DNA from: Megalonaias nervosa
Taxonomy: Eukaryota > Mollusca > Bivalvia > Unionida > Unionidae
Direction: 5' to 3'
Assembly: GCA_016617855.1 (NCBI GenBank)
Contig: JAECUM010003730.1
Location: 1 to 64,000, forward strand
Length of the DNA: 64,000 bases
Made by a program: the position numbers and the translations under genes. The notes below the pieces were generated by a model, which was not told where the DNA came from, did no database searches, and saw only the letters and a list, made by a program, of their open reading frames with translations. Positions 13,001-28,000 of this stretch are shown in pieces (position 1 is the stretch's first letter; every line of letters starts with the position of its first letter).

Positions 13001-16000
13001 GTTTCTGTCATGTGCTATGATGCAACAGAAAATGCCTGCTGTACTACAACATAAACATAAGACGTGAAATTTATAAACAAAGCATGGGAAAACACCCACA
13101 GGAAAAAAATAGCACAAGCATTCATTAAATTGGAGGTAATTATGTAACTTTGTATATATCTTGTGAATGGTATGTCATTTCTTATAATCCAATTTGTACC
13201 TACTACCCGCTTTCCCATATAAATATCTTCCTTCATACATGTAAACACTGCTGTCAATTTAGATTTATTTTAGTTAAATTCTACATTATGGTAAATTATA
13301 ATTTTAAAGATATGCTACATGTAAAAGTTAAAAATAAAACATACTTAAAAAAAATGTTACTCCTCTATTCATTCATAGTTGACATTATATGCAAGTCCAT
13401 TATGAGAGAATTTTCATCTGGCAATTTTGTTATGACAAATATTGTGCAGATCACTCAAAAATCATGACTGAATAAACTTTATTAGAACCATCTTATGATT
13501 AAATTTTAAAACAAAAATGAATTGTCAAATTTATATCCGTAATTGTACTTATATGACCCATGTGACTTTTACTATAAACAGTAACAAGGTAGTATAATAA
13601 TTATGAAAATTTGTGAATGAAGTTTTCAAAATCTGGCAGAAATGTGCTCTGAGCTCAATCAGGAAAGCTTAGATGTACACAGTCTTATCCTCTGCAGTAT
13701 GGACTCTGCATCTTTAATACCCTGATAACAAAACATGGTGTCTCCTCTGCACCAGGCCTGCTAACCCTGGCAAGACCATCACAGTAAGACAGTCTATATT
13801 TTTCTCTACGCTGGACAATTTTTCAGTAAGGTTTAGAAAAATATCATGTGCTGCTATTGTCAAGTTGGAAAATGTGCATTTAAGAAGCAGAGAAGTGTCA
13901 TATGGGACTGCTGCAGTACACATTATGTTGAACTAAAAAGTTTCTGAAGCACACTTGGATCTTAGTTGTCACTTCCAGTGCAGTTTCACAAACTGCAGTT
14001 CCAGACCCAACTGAGCTCACTGGCTTTTTGTTATCTTTCAACTTGATGTATCCTTTTTTCTTCTTCAGTTTCACATTGCAACAGCAATCACCTCTCCCAC
14101 TACAAGACACATAAAGAATCTGCATGTTCCATTTTATCCTTCTGTACTATTAAAACTTTTAAACGCTTATTGTCTTTCATCTTGAAAATGTATAGCTTGT
14201 TGAATGCTATTTTTAGAAAACTCTATAAGCAACAGGTTGATCAGGCAGATGTCTTGCAAGAAAAATATGTGCAGTTTAAGACATCTCAGGTACTCCCATA
14301 AAAAAGGTCAGTTTGGATCCCTGACCAACTCTAATGAATATAAGATAAAACCTAGATCCAAAACAAACACTGACAAAGCAGTATCCAAATTTTACCGCAA
14401 CAATCATTTTCCATAATTTGTGCTTTTATTACAAAAGTCCAGATTTTAGAGGTTCCCACTGTACCTGACATGCACAATCATTACCCAAAACTTGACTATG
14501 CTGACGACATTATTACATTCACTACTAAAATGTAATACATTATGTCTCTCCTATACTTGTAAAGGTTAGACAATAAACTATATACATATATATTTCTTCT
14601 AGTTTAAAATCTCACAGGTACTGTTGGACAATTGATTTGGTTACTATGCTATTACTACGGTTGTGTAAAATTTTATTCAAGTCCCATGGCTTCTTTAGCA
14701 TCGACAAGCCAATGGCATTCCTGCACTACCTAGCATAATAGTTCTAGAAAAATGTTTGGAAACTAGCTAGACCTCATTTGCTGGAGTATAGGAACCAGAG
14801 CAACTTGGATCAAATGAATTTCTTTGGGAGTAGCATGCCAGTGCCTACTGACGAACTCGAAGCGGCAATGCCTCCATGCCTCAGAGGAACACCACTGACA
14901 AAACACACAGACACAGTACAAACAAATAGAGACAGACATGGCTATTTTTCACGGGAATAGTTTATGATAGAGACAAGTAGCATAGTTCGAGAACAATTCT
15001 TGGATATTACAAAGAAAAGCACAATTCTAGAATATTTCTTGTATATCACAAAGAAAATTTGTGTTAGTTTCTGTGTACAATAGTTTCTTGTCAGCATTAT
15101 TTAGTATTTCTGACAGCAAAATTAATCTGGATTGAATTGAAGACTCAAAATTTATGCAACTTGGTGTGATTTTGCCAAAGAATTTTAAAAAATAACTTTG
15201 GCCACCACCACTTACAAAAACTGATATCAATTATCTCTGCTAAATGGCTACCTGCATCACACAAGTCTTTGTATGCTATTCCATTTGTTTTGAGTTCCAA
15301 GTCTTATTTTCACTGCAAGCTGGAACAGGATTTCAATGAACAGCTTTAATGCTGAAAGGTAATTTTATAACGGGGCTTTTTCAAACCCATAACAAAGCAG
15401 CAGATTTGCATGATGCATCAAATCAATGAAAAATCCCTAATGCAATAAAACCTAGCATTTTGTAACAAAAAGTCCATTTGCAAAACAAATAAATTCAATC
15501 CAGATGCAAAAAATGAGAAAAGAAAGTTGTCATATTCTTGCAAGCACTCATGGAGGTTAGGTTCATGGTTCCAACTTCAGTCTTAGCTACTGTATAGTCT
15601 TTTATGGAAATGAGACATTATATTCTATCTCCACTAAAACATGTCCAATTTCTTATCTGTAATTTTTTGTACATGTGTAAAATGAATATGAAAATTATTA
15701 GCTGCATTTAGAATTGTACTCCTGTATTGTCTGCAATTCTTTTTTTGCACATAATGTTGAATATAAATTTTTAAAAAATTGCTGCAGTAAAATCTTTCAA
15801 AGAAACTTGTATTCCTATTAGTATCATGTAAATATGTGTACTTAAAAATCATTAAAAATTATGATCTGGAATTTATTCAAGTAAAATCCTTGTTCACTTG
15901 TATAAACAAACAGTGGACAAAAAATTTACAGAGACATTTATAATATTTGTCAGTCAGTCAAAATTGTTGACAATTCAGTATGTTGTCAGACTCTGGCATT

Positions 16001-19000
16001 GATCATGCTATGTGCTAAAACCATACAAATAACCTCCATGATGCCATCTAAACAAATACACTTTGCATTTTCCCATCAAATGAAAGGTTTATTGTGGGAG
16101 AGAACTGACTTCTCTTTCACCCTCTGAATTTCTTGCATCAACCTGTCCAGACTTCTGTTGCAGACATCCCTGAGAAGAACCCATTAATTCCAGACTTGTC
16201 ACTAATTACATCTATCAGCTACTGGATAGGAAATACAATGCATCTTGAAACATAGAGAAGCATAAATAAATGGCCAAGTCTGGACTTATTGTGTGGCACA
16301 CAAGAATAGGCAGTTATTGATTTAATTTGCACTACTTCCATTCTTGCTAAGGGGATAGGATAATGTCAGAGAACAGAAAGCAATGTGTTCTTGTTCAAGC
16401 CGAATTGAAACTGCTAATCATTTCCAATGGTCAAAATTCCCAGTAAACCTTTCATCTGGGATGCAAAAAATATGATTTTCATGTGTACATCAAATATACT
16501 TAAAACTGTTGTTTGCAACTGCATATTAAAATGCTATTCATGGTTGTAACTTGTCAATGATAGTTTTATTGTACTTTGTCAATTAAATAAAATTCTAATT
16601 AATACTTTACATTGCATGGGTGTCCCTGAGTAAGATATAAAGTCATCAAATATTCAACAACAAAAAATGCAACATATACATTTTCAACAGAGACAAAAAT
16701 AAGTTACCAAGTTCATTTTCTGTTTTGAGCAACTGCCATTTTTTAAACTTGGAAATGAAGATCAGTAACTTAGAATAATTTGAGATTACAATTTGAGAGG
16801 CAAGTTGCTAAATGATTCATGATGTGCTCAGGAATACTTCTTCTTTAATCACATTCAATCATAATTTGTTCAGAATTCACAACCATACAGCTATTCATAG
16901 AGACAAATGCAGAGTTTTTTGAGAGGCAAATTGCTAAATAATTCATCATCTGCTCCGGAATATTACTCCTTATATTACTTCTTAAATCAAATTCAATCAC
17001 AATTTGTTCTGAATTCACAACCATACAGCTAATCATAGAGACAAATGCCAAGTTTTGTTTATCTACCATATTGTAATTTTGAAAAAAATTGTACTATAAA
17101 CAAAATTACCATTAATTCAAGCCAAGGAAGGAATGCAAAAGTTAATGCACAGATTTATTCATTAAAAAAAAGGAAATGTTATCTTTCCATACAGTAACAG
17201 TTTATTAAATTTCACAATTAATAATGAACAAAATGTTTTTGTCAAAGTGTGAGTTTTATCCATTCAAATCTAAAACACCATAGTTAATTCTTCCTTCTAC
17301 ATCACTCTGCACAAGTCTCCAATGAGAACAATTCAAACATAACACAAATAACTGGGTTTTTTTCTCTTTCTAAACTGAAATCCTTTTATGCCAACTGTAA
17401 CAATCTGGAATGGAAATGACTCTGTACACACAAGTGCCTTTTGTTTTTTTTTTCTGAAATATTCTTGATATTTTCTACATATATTTCAAAGTCTTCAGTT
17501 ATCTTGCTTCATGGTTGGGAGTGGGTCATGAACAATCTTCAGAAAAATGGTAGTTTGGATAAGCAAGTCTTTGGAAAGGGTTTTACTTTATGGTCTCTGC
17601 AAGTCAAAATAAGATTACATAAGGCTCAAATTTCCAATATTCTTTTTTTATTTTTTTTTAGTCTAATAAAGTATCATAAAGTCATTTCTGCCCAAATATA
17701 ATGCAATCATCATGAAAGGATTACCTGGTGACTCCAAAGACATAATAATACACAGTAGCACAGCAGAAAATCATTTATCGTGCCACAAGGTTTGAGAGTG
17801 GGTCATGAACAATCTTTAGGAAAATGGGGAGTCTGAATGAGCATGTAATTGTTATGCAAAAGACAAATGTGGTTTGCATGATCTGATGATACCAATGAAT
17901 GAGGTTTTGATAAATGATGTTCTAATGTACCATATGGATCCTATAGCAAAATGCATGAACCCAGCTCTGCTGCTGTATAATGCACTGGCAAATCTGGGTC
18001 TAAGCAGCTAGGACTAGTCTGCAGAACAAAAAACGTGGACCCTGATCTACCAGAACATTATGCAACATCAGATCTGGGTCTATGTCGTTAGCAGTTGGAC
18101 CTGAAGAACATATAAATGTGGTACCTCGCCATAAAGCACTTCAGTGCAGCACATTCCCTGATGCAATACAGGTATGGCCAATTATCCTATTATAATGGTT
18201 GAACTGAATTTGTCCAAATAATGTATCCCAGAATAAGGTGACATCACCCATATCATGGTACACTATAATGGCTCCCCTGAACAGCTTTATCATGAGTGAC
18301 CAGTGTACAATAGCAATTAAATTTCAGAAGATTCTAATTTCTTTTCTGAATCATTCCTCTTTATGTGAAATGATATTACTGAGGTTTGTATAAAAAAATT
18401 ATGACTGATGTCATTCCGTAATATTGATAATCTTGTTTTGAAAATTAATGTAAATTCTTGTAAGCAACAACCTTTCTTGATCATACCAGCCACAGTCAAA
18501 ATAAAAACTGAAAAGTGAAGGTCAGATTTGTCATTTTCAAATGTCCTTATCTTATGGAAGTCAAAAAAAAACTTGTGTTAGTTGCTCCCTCACTCAGCAT
18601 TTTTAAAGCAAGTAAGCTCTAATAAAGGTAAAATTCAAAATAGATCCAAGTAATTCTTTGAAAAGGATGTGGGAGGATAGAGGATTTCAATAAGGTCACT
18701 TAATGGATTGGGACCTTTTTGGATAAGTGTCCTTGCTATAAAGGTGAAATATATAAAATAAACTTTGGGGATTTATGATTTGTTTTTGAGCATAAGTCCC
18801 TTAAATAGTGAATACTGCTAAACCAGCTTTTTGCTGTGGATTCTTGGAGAGCATGGCCGCAACATGATTTGAACCCTATCTACAGTAATGAAGGCTACAA
18901 CAATTACAAGTGTGAATGGCTTAGTTTAGTTTACTGCTAGTGTGTGTGCATGTGATTTGGATTTTTAACATAGCTTTAATAATTTTTAAGTCGTATCGCA

Positions 19001-22000
19001 ACAATGTCAGCAGTGTGGAAGTGTATAGTGATGTCAAGTACTAGAGCATCATGCTGAAGACACGGGGCATCATGCCCCACCCAGTCACATTATTCTGACA
19101 CCAGGCAGAACAGTCCTAACACCAACCTCTTAATGCTGAGTGCCAAGAAAGGCAGCTGCAAGTACCATTTTTATAGGTCTCTGGTATGACTCAGCCGGGG
19201 TTTGAACCCACAACCTCCCGCATCCGAGGTGGATGCTAACCACTTAGCCTCTGGGGCACATGTGGTTGTCAGTGATACAGAATCTACCCATTCCAACTGA
19301 ATGATACCTTTCCACATCTCAGCTTAAAGACTGTTTAAAAGGATTTTTCTGCCGTTTTTTCTTTTTAAAGTATGGATGATTTTTCATATCAAATATGGCA
19401 TCTCAAGGAAAAAGCCCAAGTTAACAAGTATCTATCAGGTTGGTTGACAAATATGGCTGACATTTTATTTAAACTACATGTTTACCTCCATCACAAAGCC
19501 ATAAACAAAGTAACATTTTTTTAAAAAAGAAACACCACTGCAACATTTCAAGTCGCCATAGTTTCTTAATTATTGTTGATCCTACAAAAGTTGTCCAAAG
19601 CACATGTCCATATAGTAATCTTGCTGCATTATCTTTTTGTTTCTTCATGTGCATGCATGCAAAAGTAGGAAACAGTATCAGATGATGCCAGTGATGTTTA
19701 CATTAATTATCAGAAATATATAAGAAAGACCTATCTTACATAATGAATACTATCATAATAAGCAGTAACAGATGTACAGCAAATAGAACAAACACAAGAT
19801 GAATGAGGTCTGGCAAGCATACTACTGTATATACTCGCATGTGCAAACTGCACAGACCGAGATCTGTTTTCGCATATGCCGACAGACCTTGGTCTGTGCA
19901 ATTTTTAGGAGTAACCAGTAGAACAAACAACACAGACCCTGATCTTCCAGTGCATTATGTTATGGCAGATCAGGATCTTTGTTGTTTGCAGTTTTACTCT
20001 ACTTATAAGTGAGTACAGACAGTAACCACGGTCACCTGTTCTGTAAGCCTAATGGGCAGAATGGGGGAAATGTATAGTTTCTAATCATTTCAATGGTAAC
20101 CTATTGTTTATTGTAAACCTACACACTTCAAAATTTCGGTAAATGCGCGAGTCTTATTAGAGATGCTATTTTTGTTCTGAAACGCACAACAGTACAAAAC
20201 AGGATTGACCTCCATATTTCCATAATTAGAAACCCTCTTGTACATATACTTGCTGTTCTGCAATTAATACTGTTTTAGGGTACAGGCAAGAAGAAAAAAA
20301 ATCAATAACTATCAAAGTAAACTATTATCATGAATATTTAAGCATATAATACATGTACACCAATTAACCTTTCATTCCTTCATGTCTCATGTGACCATTT
20401 GCTCAATCAGTGTAAGGAATTTTATTCCAAGGATACATAATTAAGCATCCTAGCTGGAATATTCGTTCCTTTTGCTATCTTTATGAAGAATGATTACAGA
20501 AATGACAATATGGTACTAAAAGGTACTGAAAATTCCAGTGTAAAAAAAACTGTTTCAAATAGTTTTGACGAAATGGTCATCTTTATGATCATTGTGATCC
20601 TTTTTACATGTCCATCCAAGCTGGTAATCAAGGTCCATCTAAGAAGGTAATCAGTGACTCAAAGGTGCATGTGGAAAAACTGGCCAATTTTCCACTTTCT
20701 GCCAAGAGAAAAAGACTTGCTATATGAAATTTAAGCATCCAGTTGCAATCTGAAAAGTATTTAGAAAAGCTGTTGCTTACAAAGACAACCATCTTCTCTG
20801 AGCATTGTGTTATCCATGTTAAAAGCTCTTAAAAGCCTGTAGCATACAAGCACATACTCAGTGAAGATAGTTAGACATGATGTATTCATGTATTGTATAT
20901 AAATGTAAACTGAAAAGATCTCACCTTTGATCCTCTCTCATTAAATATAATCTCTACATCTAATATTGGACCAAAATGCTGAAGCGAAAAAAAGAAGAAA
21001 CAAATAAGTTTCTTGCATATCCAAAACTTGCTCATCAAATTAAGAAATAACCATGCAATGGTTTTTTTAAGTTGATAATCACTGTACTGAATCATAGTTC
21101 ATATAACATATTCTCATAAGTAATGTTTCTTTAGTTCTCATTCAGCACCATCTGTATGCATACAATTCATAGATCATGTGACGGCAATTCTTCTCTGATA
21201 ATTCGGTAAATTTTTACAACCATGAAAAATAAAAATACTGGTTTAAATAGGGTTACCATACTTTAACTATCAAAAAAAAAAAACAAAGGACACTGGAGAT
21301 TGCATGTATCTGTATCATTTATCTACGTAGACTTAAGGACTGAAAAGGAGGACATGTCCAGAAAAAAAAGCTGTATAGTTAAAATTTACATATATGAAGT
21401 ATTACTATTTTGTTAGCAGAGAGAATTAGATAGGAATAATCTGTTGGCCAAACTTGGAGAAAAAAGATACAGTTAAATATTTTAATGCTTCCATGGAACA
21501 GAATTTCAAGCCTGTGAACCCAGTTATGATAAACATAAAGCAAATTTCATGATCTTCAACACATAACTTTATACTGAATACTGACACTCTTGACAATGCC
21601 ATTTCCATTATTGCAACCTGGAAAAATATATGTATCAGTATACCTATCTATTAATGCAGTCTAGACAGAGTCACTGGCTACATGAATAATCAAGGTCAGA
21701 CTGTCGGGTGACTAGTCATGAAGATGTGCAAATGCAAATATTTGGCAGAAAACAACTTGTTTCCAAGTGATAATGCATAATTAATTTCTTCCTATGTCAA
21801 TACTAACAAATAAATGTATTAAAACTCACTTTCAGAAAAATCAATGATGCAGATTAAAAAAGTAAAAATGTCTATTACTTGTCACCTATTAACACATTAA
21901 CCCCTGGAGGTTTTTGTCGTTTTCGCCTGAAATGCAAGTAGGAAACACATTTTGGGGGCTATTTCTGAATACATCCTAATACATCGACCTCCAAGAGATT

Positions 22001-25000
22001 TCTGGTTAACCTAATACTTGTGTTAGAAACGTCGTTTTTCATTGGCTATTTCGCCCGCGCATGAGCAGAAGGGTAAAAGTTGGAGTTCTTTTCCTTTTTT
22101 TTTGCTTAACATCATTTTCGTATCGAGATCACTCTTTATTGCAAATGCCCATCTTATCCTACTTTGTGCAAAGGTTTGCCTGTCTGTGTGCAGTTCAGAC
22201 CAGTCTGCCTTAGACCTGAGACCAAAAAGTCTAAACTCCAGACATAAAATTGGATTCCAACCTCGGGCGAATTTTGGGTGGAAAAAACTCGGGTCCAAAA
22301 AATTACGTTTTTCACTCTGCATTTTGTAATGCAACTAGAACGTCCAGATTATTTGGTATCATTGTAGAGCTACATCTGTCTACCTTTCTATAATACCACC
22401 CACTTTAGCATATCATACATGACCTTGATGCTACAGAGCTTGGAAGTAGGCCACTACCTCCTGCCGCATAAATGCAGTGCCAGAGGTTAACGAGTCAACT
22501 CATTAACCCCTGCCGCCTCTATAACTCGTCGTACTTTCCCTTCCTCATCTCCTGAGTGCCACAATAACATGGTGCACTTTACCTAGCTTGTTTCCCGAAT
22601 GCCGAGTCTGAGTGGCAGTATTAGTCTAGGCCTGTATCCCACACGACAAGTTAACTCGGCACAAACCATTGGTTGATTTCAAGCCATTTCCTAATTATGC
22701 AGGTATTTTAACCAATAAAATTTTAGCTTACATAGATAGAGCGAACATTGCCGAACAAAAGGAAAAAAATTTGATTTCGATAGTGGCAAAAACAGTGGAA
22801 ATATTTAGATTAGAAACTGATGAAAATTACGAGAATCAGCCGCTGGGAGTAGAATTTTACTTGACAGACTCTGACAGAGTATTCACATGAGGTTAAGTTT
22901 GCAAGAAAGATGTCAAGAGGAGTTTCTGCGTACATAAAATGGAATGAATTTCATATGTTGATAGTGTTAATCTTTCAGTGTGAATTCATAATGGATTTTT
23001 AATGGCAAGAGAAACAAATTGGTAAGAAAATCATTTATTTTATCTTTATGCATCAGTTTTATTTCTGCATGTAGCATGAAATTTAAACCATTATGTACGT
23101 AATTTTATTGAGAACTGCTGTGCCAAATTTTATCTTAAATGAATGAACATAAATAAGAAAATAACATTTATTGCAAGTAGCACCCTCGGTAAAAATATGC
23201 AAGCCAAGTACTCTCAACAAGTCTCAGGGATACAGGCACTGGTAAGGCTGACACTGCTCTAGGTGATCTCTCTGCACGTATGCTGTAGGGGAATGCCTAG
23301 TTATTTGGCTCAGGGGTTAATGAGTTAACTTGTCATGCTGTTGTCCACTAACATGTTGGTATTGTGACACCAGTTATTTCCTAGCATAAGTACTCTGATG
23401 GATTGACAGGAATAAAGTTTGTAAAGTTTTGATTAGAAATTACACAAGGTGAAAATGAGGGCATGTCTATTGCCTCCTACCCCTTGTTAAAAATGAGCCC
23501 AACTGCAGCTCACCTGACCGATTTCTGCTTAACATTGAAATGCAAGAAACTGGGTCAGCAGGATACTTTCTGCTGACATTATTCCTACAATGTTGACTCG
23601 GTATGTTATGAAAATAATTCACTATTGCTATATTGTACGAGCTACCTCCATTTCCAACATGGGATTGCATCACTGTGCTATTTATTTTACCATACAGCAT
23701 ATAATAAGCACTATTACAAGTTTAAACTGATCATAAACCTGGTTGCTACCATGGTACTCATAAGCAATGCCAACTAACTCTAATCTTGGTACAAAATAAC
23801 CTATTTGTATTTCTGTGCTGCTTTCTATCAAATCTGATTGATTCATGTTTAGTAGTTCAAGAGTTTTTCCAAGTTTTAGTATGGCAGTCCAAGTTGACAT
23901 GATGAACATAATTTTTATACATTTGAAAGCTCTTTGAGACAGGATGCATTTTTGTCAAATTTGATCAAATTTTGCCAAGTGGTGTTTGAAGGTGACACTG
24001 TTCTAATAACACTGGCCATAATGGCATCATTTTGTGCAGGTTCAAAAGTACTTCATGCCAGCATGTTATCTCAAGTCTGGTCAGACAACTATCCATAGAA
24101 CGCAACCAGTACAAGCTAAACAAGAGGAGTAAGAATTCACACAGGGCTAGTCTTATGGTTATGGTTTGCAAATTATGAAGGAAACAAAATCCTGAACTAA
24201 AAATGGGTAGGAATGACTTACCTGCACAGATACTACAAAGGGGTGAGTAGTTAAAAAGCACTACCATTACCTATCAAGATGCAAACCCTAAAAATACCCT
24301 AAAATGACAAATTAATGTAAAAACAGAACTAAAATGTAGCAAGCACTTTGGGACTAACAATCAAATAAATTATAAAAAAGCAGTTTCCATCCAGAAAAAT
24401 AGCACACATCTGATCATGTACAGTGTGTAAAGGAAATAGGAAGTAAACAGGATTGGGCTGTGATGCAGGCTTTGGAACGGCAACAGTTTTTTTCCCCAGT
24501 TCTAGAACCTTCCATACAAATCTGTGTACATTCCACAGCTTCGGGTGACTTACCATGTGTCTCACTAATGTCAGCAATACAATACAGGTAGGTGATATAT
24601 TATTGCTATTACATTCTGTTGATTCATTGTTTGAAAGTCTTTTACTAAACTATTTTTAGTAATGGTGGTTATTATTTTATGGCAAACTGGCATCATTTGT
24701 AAGTGTATTTGATAAGAAGCTGAGAACAGCAATTGCTGATGAATGCCCAGCAGATGCTGGGCCAAAATAACCTCACTTGGCCGTACAACACTCCCAACCA
24801 AAAAAAGCTCAAGAACTGATGACAAATACAAGGAAAACTGACTCATGTTTCACTTTGTAACTAACCAAGACATAATAAAAAGAACCTACCCCCAAGAGAT
24901 TCCTAAGGTCTGCTTCTCTGAACCTAAAGGGTATGTTGGATACATGTAACCTTTTGGGTCCTGTGGATCCAGAGGGTATTGACCCTGTTGGGGACTGTTG

Positions 25001-28000
25001 TGGTCCCTGCACTTCACCCTCCAAATCTGTTTGCTGCAGAAAACAAATTTTTGACATGTTATGTTAGTCCTTTGCTATATCTATTTTAAAATAATTCTAA
25101 GTGTTCTAAACTTTCAAAATGCATCATGAAAATCCAGTCACTATAAATTCTAAGATGGTAAATAGTTTTTATATCTACTTGTTTTTATAGGTGTATCAAA
25201 TTTATACTGTAGTTAAACTCTGCAGCTTAAGGCTTTTAAATTTTTTGTGAAATGATTATGATATCAACCAGGTTACTTGGTAACAATGTTCCACATGTTC
25301 CAAACTGATACGAGTAAGAGAAATAACAATTTTCAATAACCTCCAAAATACATATGAAAATACTACAAATCATATTATTAAAGTTCATTTGGTTTCAAGC
25401 ATTCTTCTCCATTATGGTAATTTACTATATACAGAATATGTAACCATCTTGTACATCTCCTAAAAGTCAATTAGCAAGAAAGCTCTTGTAACCATATTTT
25501 CATAACATGAAGGCTCCTTGAAAAGTCTTTATGAGATTAACTTTTTAAAGAAAAGAATTAAGTATGAGGTGATAGGAACTCTTATTACATAATACAAGCA
25601 TGAACATGTAAGCATAAAAGCTCGAACATTTAACAATATTAAAAAAAGAACAGTTAGTAGTAACCTAATATTACCTATGACCATAAGTGTTTAAACATTC
25701 CAATGGGCACATGCTTTTTACAAAATGTATCAATGTGTGAAGAAAAAAACTGGCCTAAGCACATAACTTCAATGAAAACTGGTACGTAACTTCAAATTAC
25801 TTTTCCAAACAAGAAAAACTTGCTAACTGATGAATGCAAGTCATAAATGAACAAATTCTAGTAAGTTGCATTATACTGCAGTAGACAATATTTATATATG
25901 TAGTTCAAGTTCATACATTAATAATCTAAGTGTTTTATTTCAGTAAATAATAACAATCAATTGTAAAGCTGTTTAAGAACTTATTCATATGAAAGGAAAC
26001 TTGCTCCAAAAGATGCTGATATATTTAGCAGATAATGTTATCCTTGTTAATTTTATCTGACTTATGTTTATGCTGCCTTGGAAGTATATGAATTAAAAAT
26101 AAGTAACAAAATCATAAATAATTACTGTTTAGAAGTATACTGTTGTACATAATTTTAAGGTCTGCTATGTTCGTCAGATGGAATTTTGATCAATGATGTC
26201 TGTTATGTAAACATGTAAATGCATGCTTAATATATCGGAAGATAATTATTTCAAACCTTTACTTTGTATTTCTTTATTACTAATTACATTTTTGTATCCC
26301 CATCCCTCCTTCAACCCAATGAGAAAGTAAAGCATCACTCTAGTGTCAGGAAGATAGAGACGCTAAATCATTAATTTTGGGACAAGCCAACATTAAAGTG
26401 TATATTTTCAAACTTTAAAATAATGCAGCCTTGGGTTCAGTGCTTCCTATACATGAATAAATAATATATATCAAAGCCCCAAAGTTAGGGGGTTCTCCAC
26501 CTATATTCTTGAAACGTTAATTTTTACATATATTTTTCGATTTCAAATTCTTTTTTTTTTTTCAAGCTATCAACAGGACATACTTTTATGCAAACAAACA
26601 CGTTGTGATTGCCATCAATTGTGTCTTTATTCAGCTGATCATACACGTGACAAGTCGTTATCCATCGAAATTTCGCCTATGTTTTGGGTAAGGAATACAT
26701 CTAATTCCTCCATTTAGACGATCTGAACATTGACTGTCAGAATTACAAGACTTCTTTTCACCATTATCAATCGAGAAATCAACAAATCATTGCAAAATTT
26801 GTAAATACTTATCATAATCAATTCGTTGTTGCTACAAACAGCTTGTCAGAGGAAAATGGCGGACTTAAGCAATGCCTGGAGGTGTGTCTAATTTATGCTC
26901 GCTGATTGGTTAATTGATCCAGTGTGATTGACAAGTGGCGATAGGTCAATTATCCTTTACAGTTATTATTTTGTGTTATTTACTGTCATATGATACTAAC
27001 CTGTGAAAACTGAACCATTGATGTGTACAAGGAATTGATTATGACAATTTATAAAAGCCAGTACAAATCTAATTGCCTGGAGCCCTGGGCATGCTAAAAT
27101 CTGGATTTGACAAGATAAACTTTGTGAGATACTTGCCCACAAGCAAGTCACACACTCACAAAAATAATTTTAAAAAACTGAATGAGAGGTAATGTTCAGA
27201 TCATGCTTGATTATCCATAAGTTTAATACTCTACAAACTTGTCACAGTATATACTGCTTATCTTTTATTTAGTATTTATTTTGTATGGTACATCATGTCT
27301 GCCACTTCCATCTCCTAGTCAATGTCAAGGTCAGTCTCATATTTTCTCACACATCTGTAAGAATGTTAATGCTTATGATCTGAAGCAAGTTTGGATACAT
27401 GCTAAATATTTGTTATCAATAACATTTTAATTGTAATTATTTCTAGCCATACATGATATGCTAACTTTCATATTCTAAGACAGCCACAGGCACTGAGTGT
27501 GTCATCCATTAATGTGCAAACTATTTTAAAAAGAAAACCCCAAAAGAAGCCATTATTTGTAAAATAAATATATCATGATTTCAAGAATGCATCCCATATT
27601 TGATTGATTTCCTTGTCATAATTTTGAGCAAGCAAAATCTCAACAAGGCAACCTAGTTTCCAGTCATCTTTCCCATTCTGACTTGGATGTGTCTGTGTGT
27701 GTGATGGGATTTGAATTTTTAACATAGCTTTAACAATTTTTCAGTCATGTCACTATGATGTCTGCAGTGTGGCAGTTTATACTGATGTCCAGCACTGGGG
27801 AATCATGCTGCAGACATGTAGCATCATGTCCCACCCAGTCACATTATCCTGGCACCAGGCTGATCAGTCCTAACACTAACCTCTTGATGCTGAGCCCCAA
27901 GCAAGACAGCAGTTAGTACCATTTTTATAAGTCTTTGGTATGACTCTACTGGGGTTCAAATGCGCGACCTCCTGCATTCAAGGCAGATGCTCAAACCACT

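Larger units (their letters stand above)
12332..20924. other. RBFOX intron 4
   Basis: The 8.6-kb intron carries a ~125-bp tandem duplication at 16792-17047, two foldback elements, and a tRNA-derived SINE. A 32-bp direct repeat (GAGTGGGTCATGAACAATCT core) occurs at 17519 and 17795. Open frames here show no domains. Confidence 0.55.
20979..24889. other. RBFOX intron 3
   Basis: This 3.9-kb intron contains the pair of elements with TTAA-containing termini at 21889-23330. Outside them I see AT-rich sequence without coding signal. Confidence 0.55.

Noticed and set aside
19190..19260. Genuine tRNA gene on the minus strand
   Set aside because: A and B boxes are present but the acceptor stem does not close and the sequence continues into a repeated SINE body.
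22487..23320. Firm call of piggyBac
   Set aside because: Conserved bases extend outside TTAA and no transposase sequence is present, so only a TTAA-containing TIR element is claimed.
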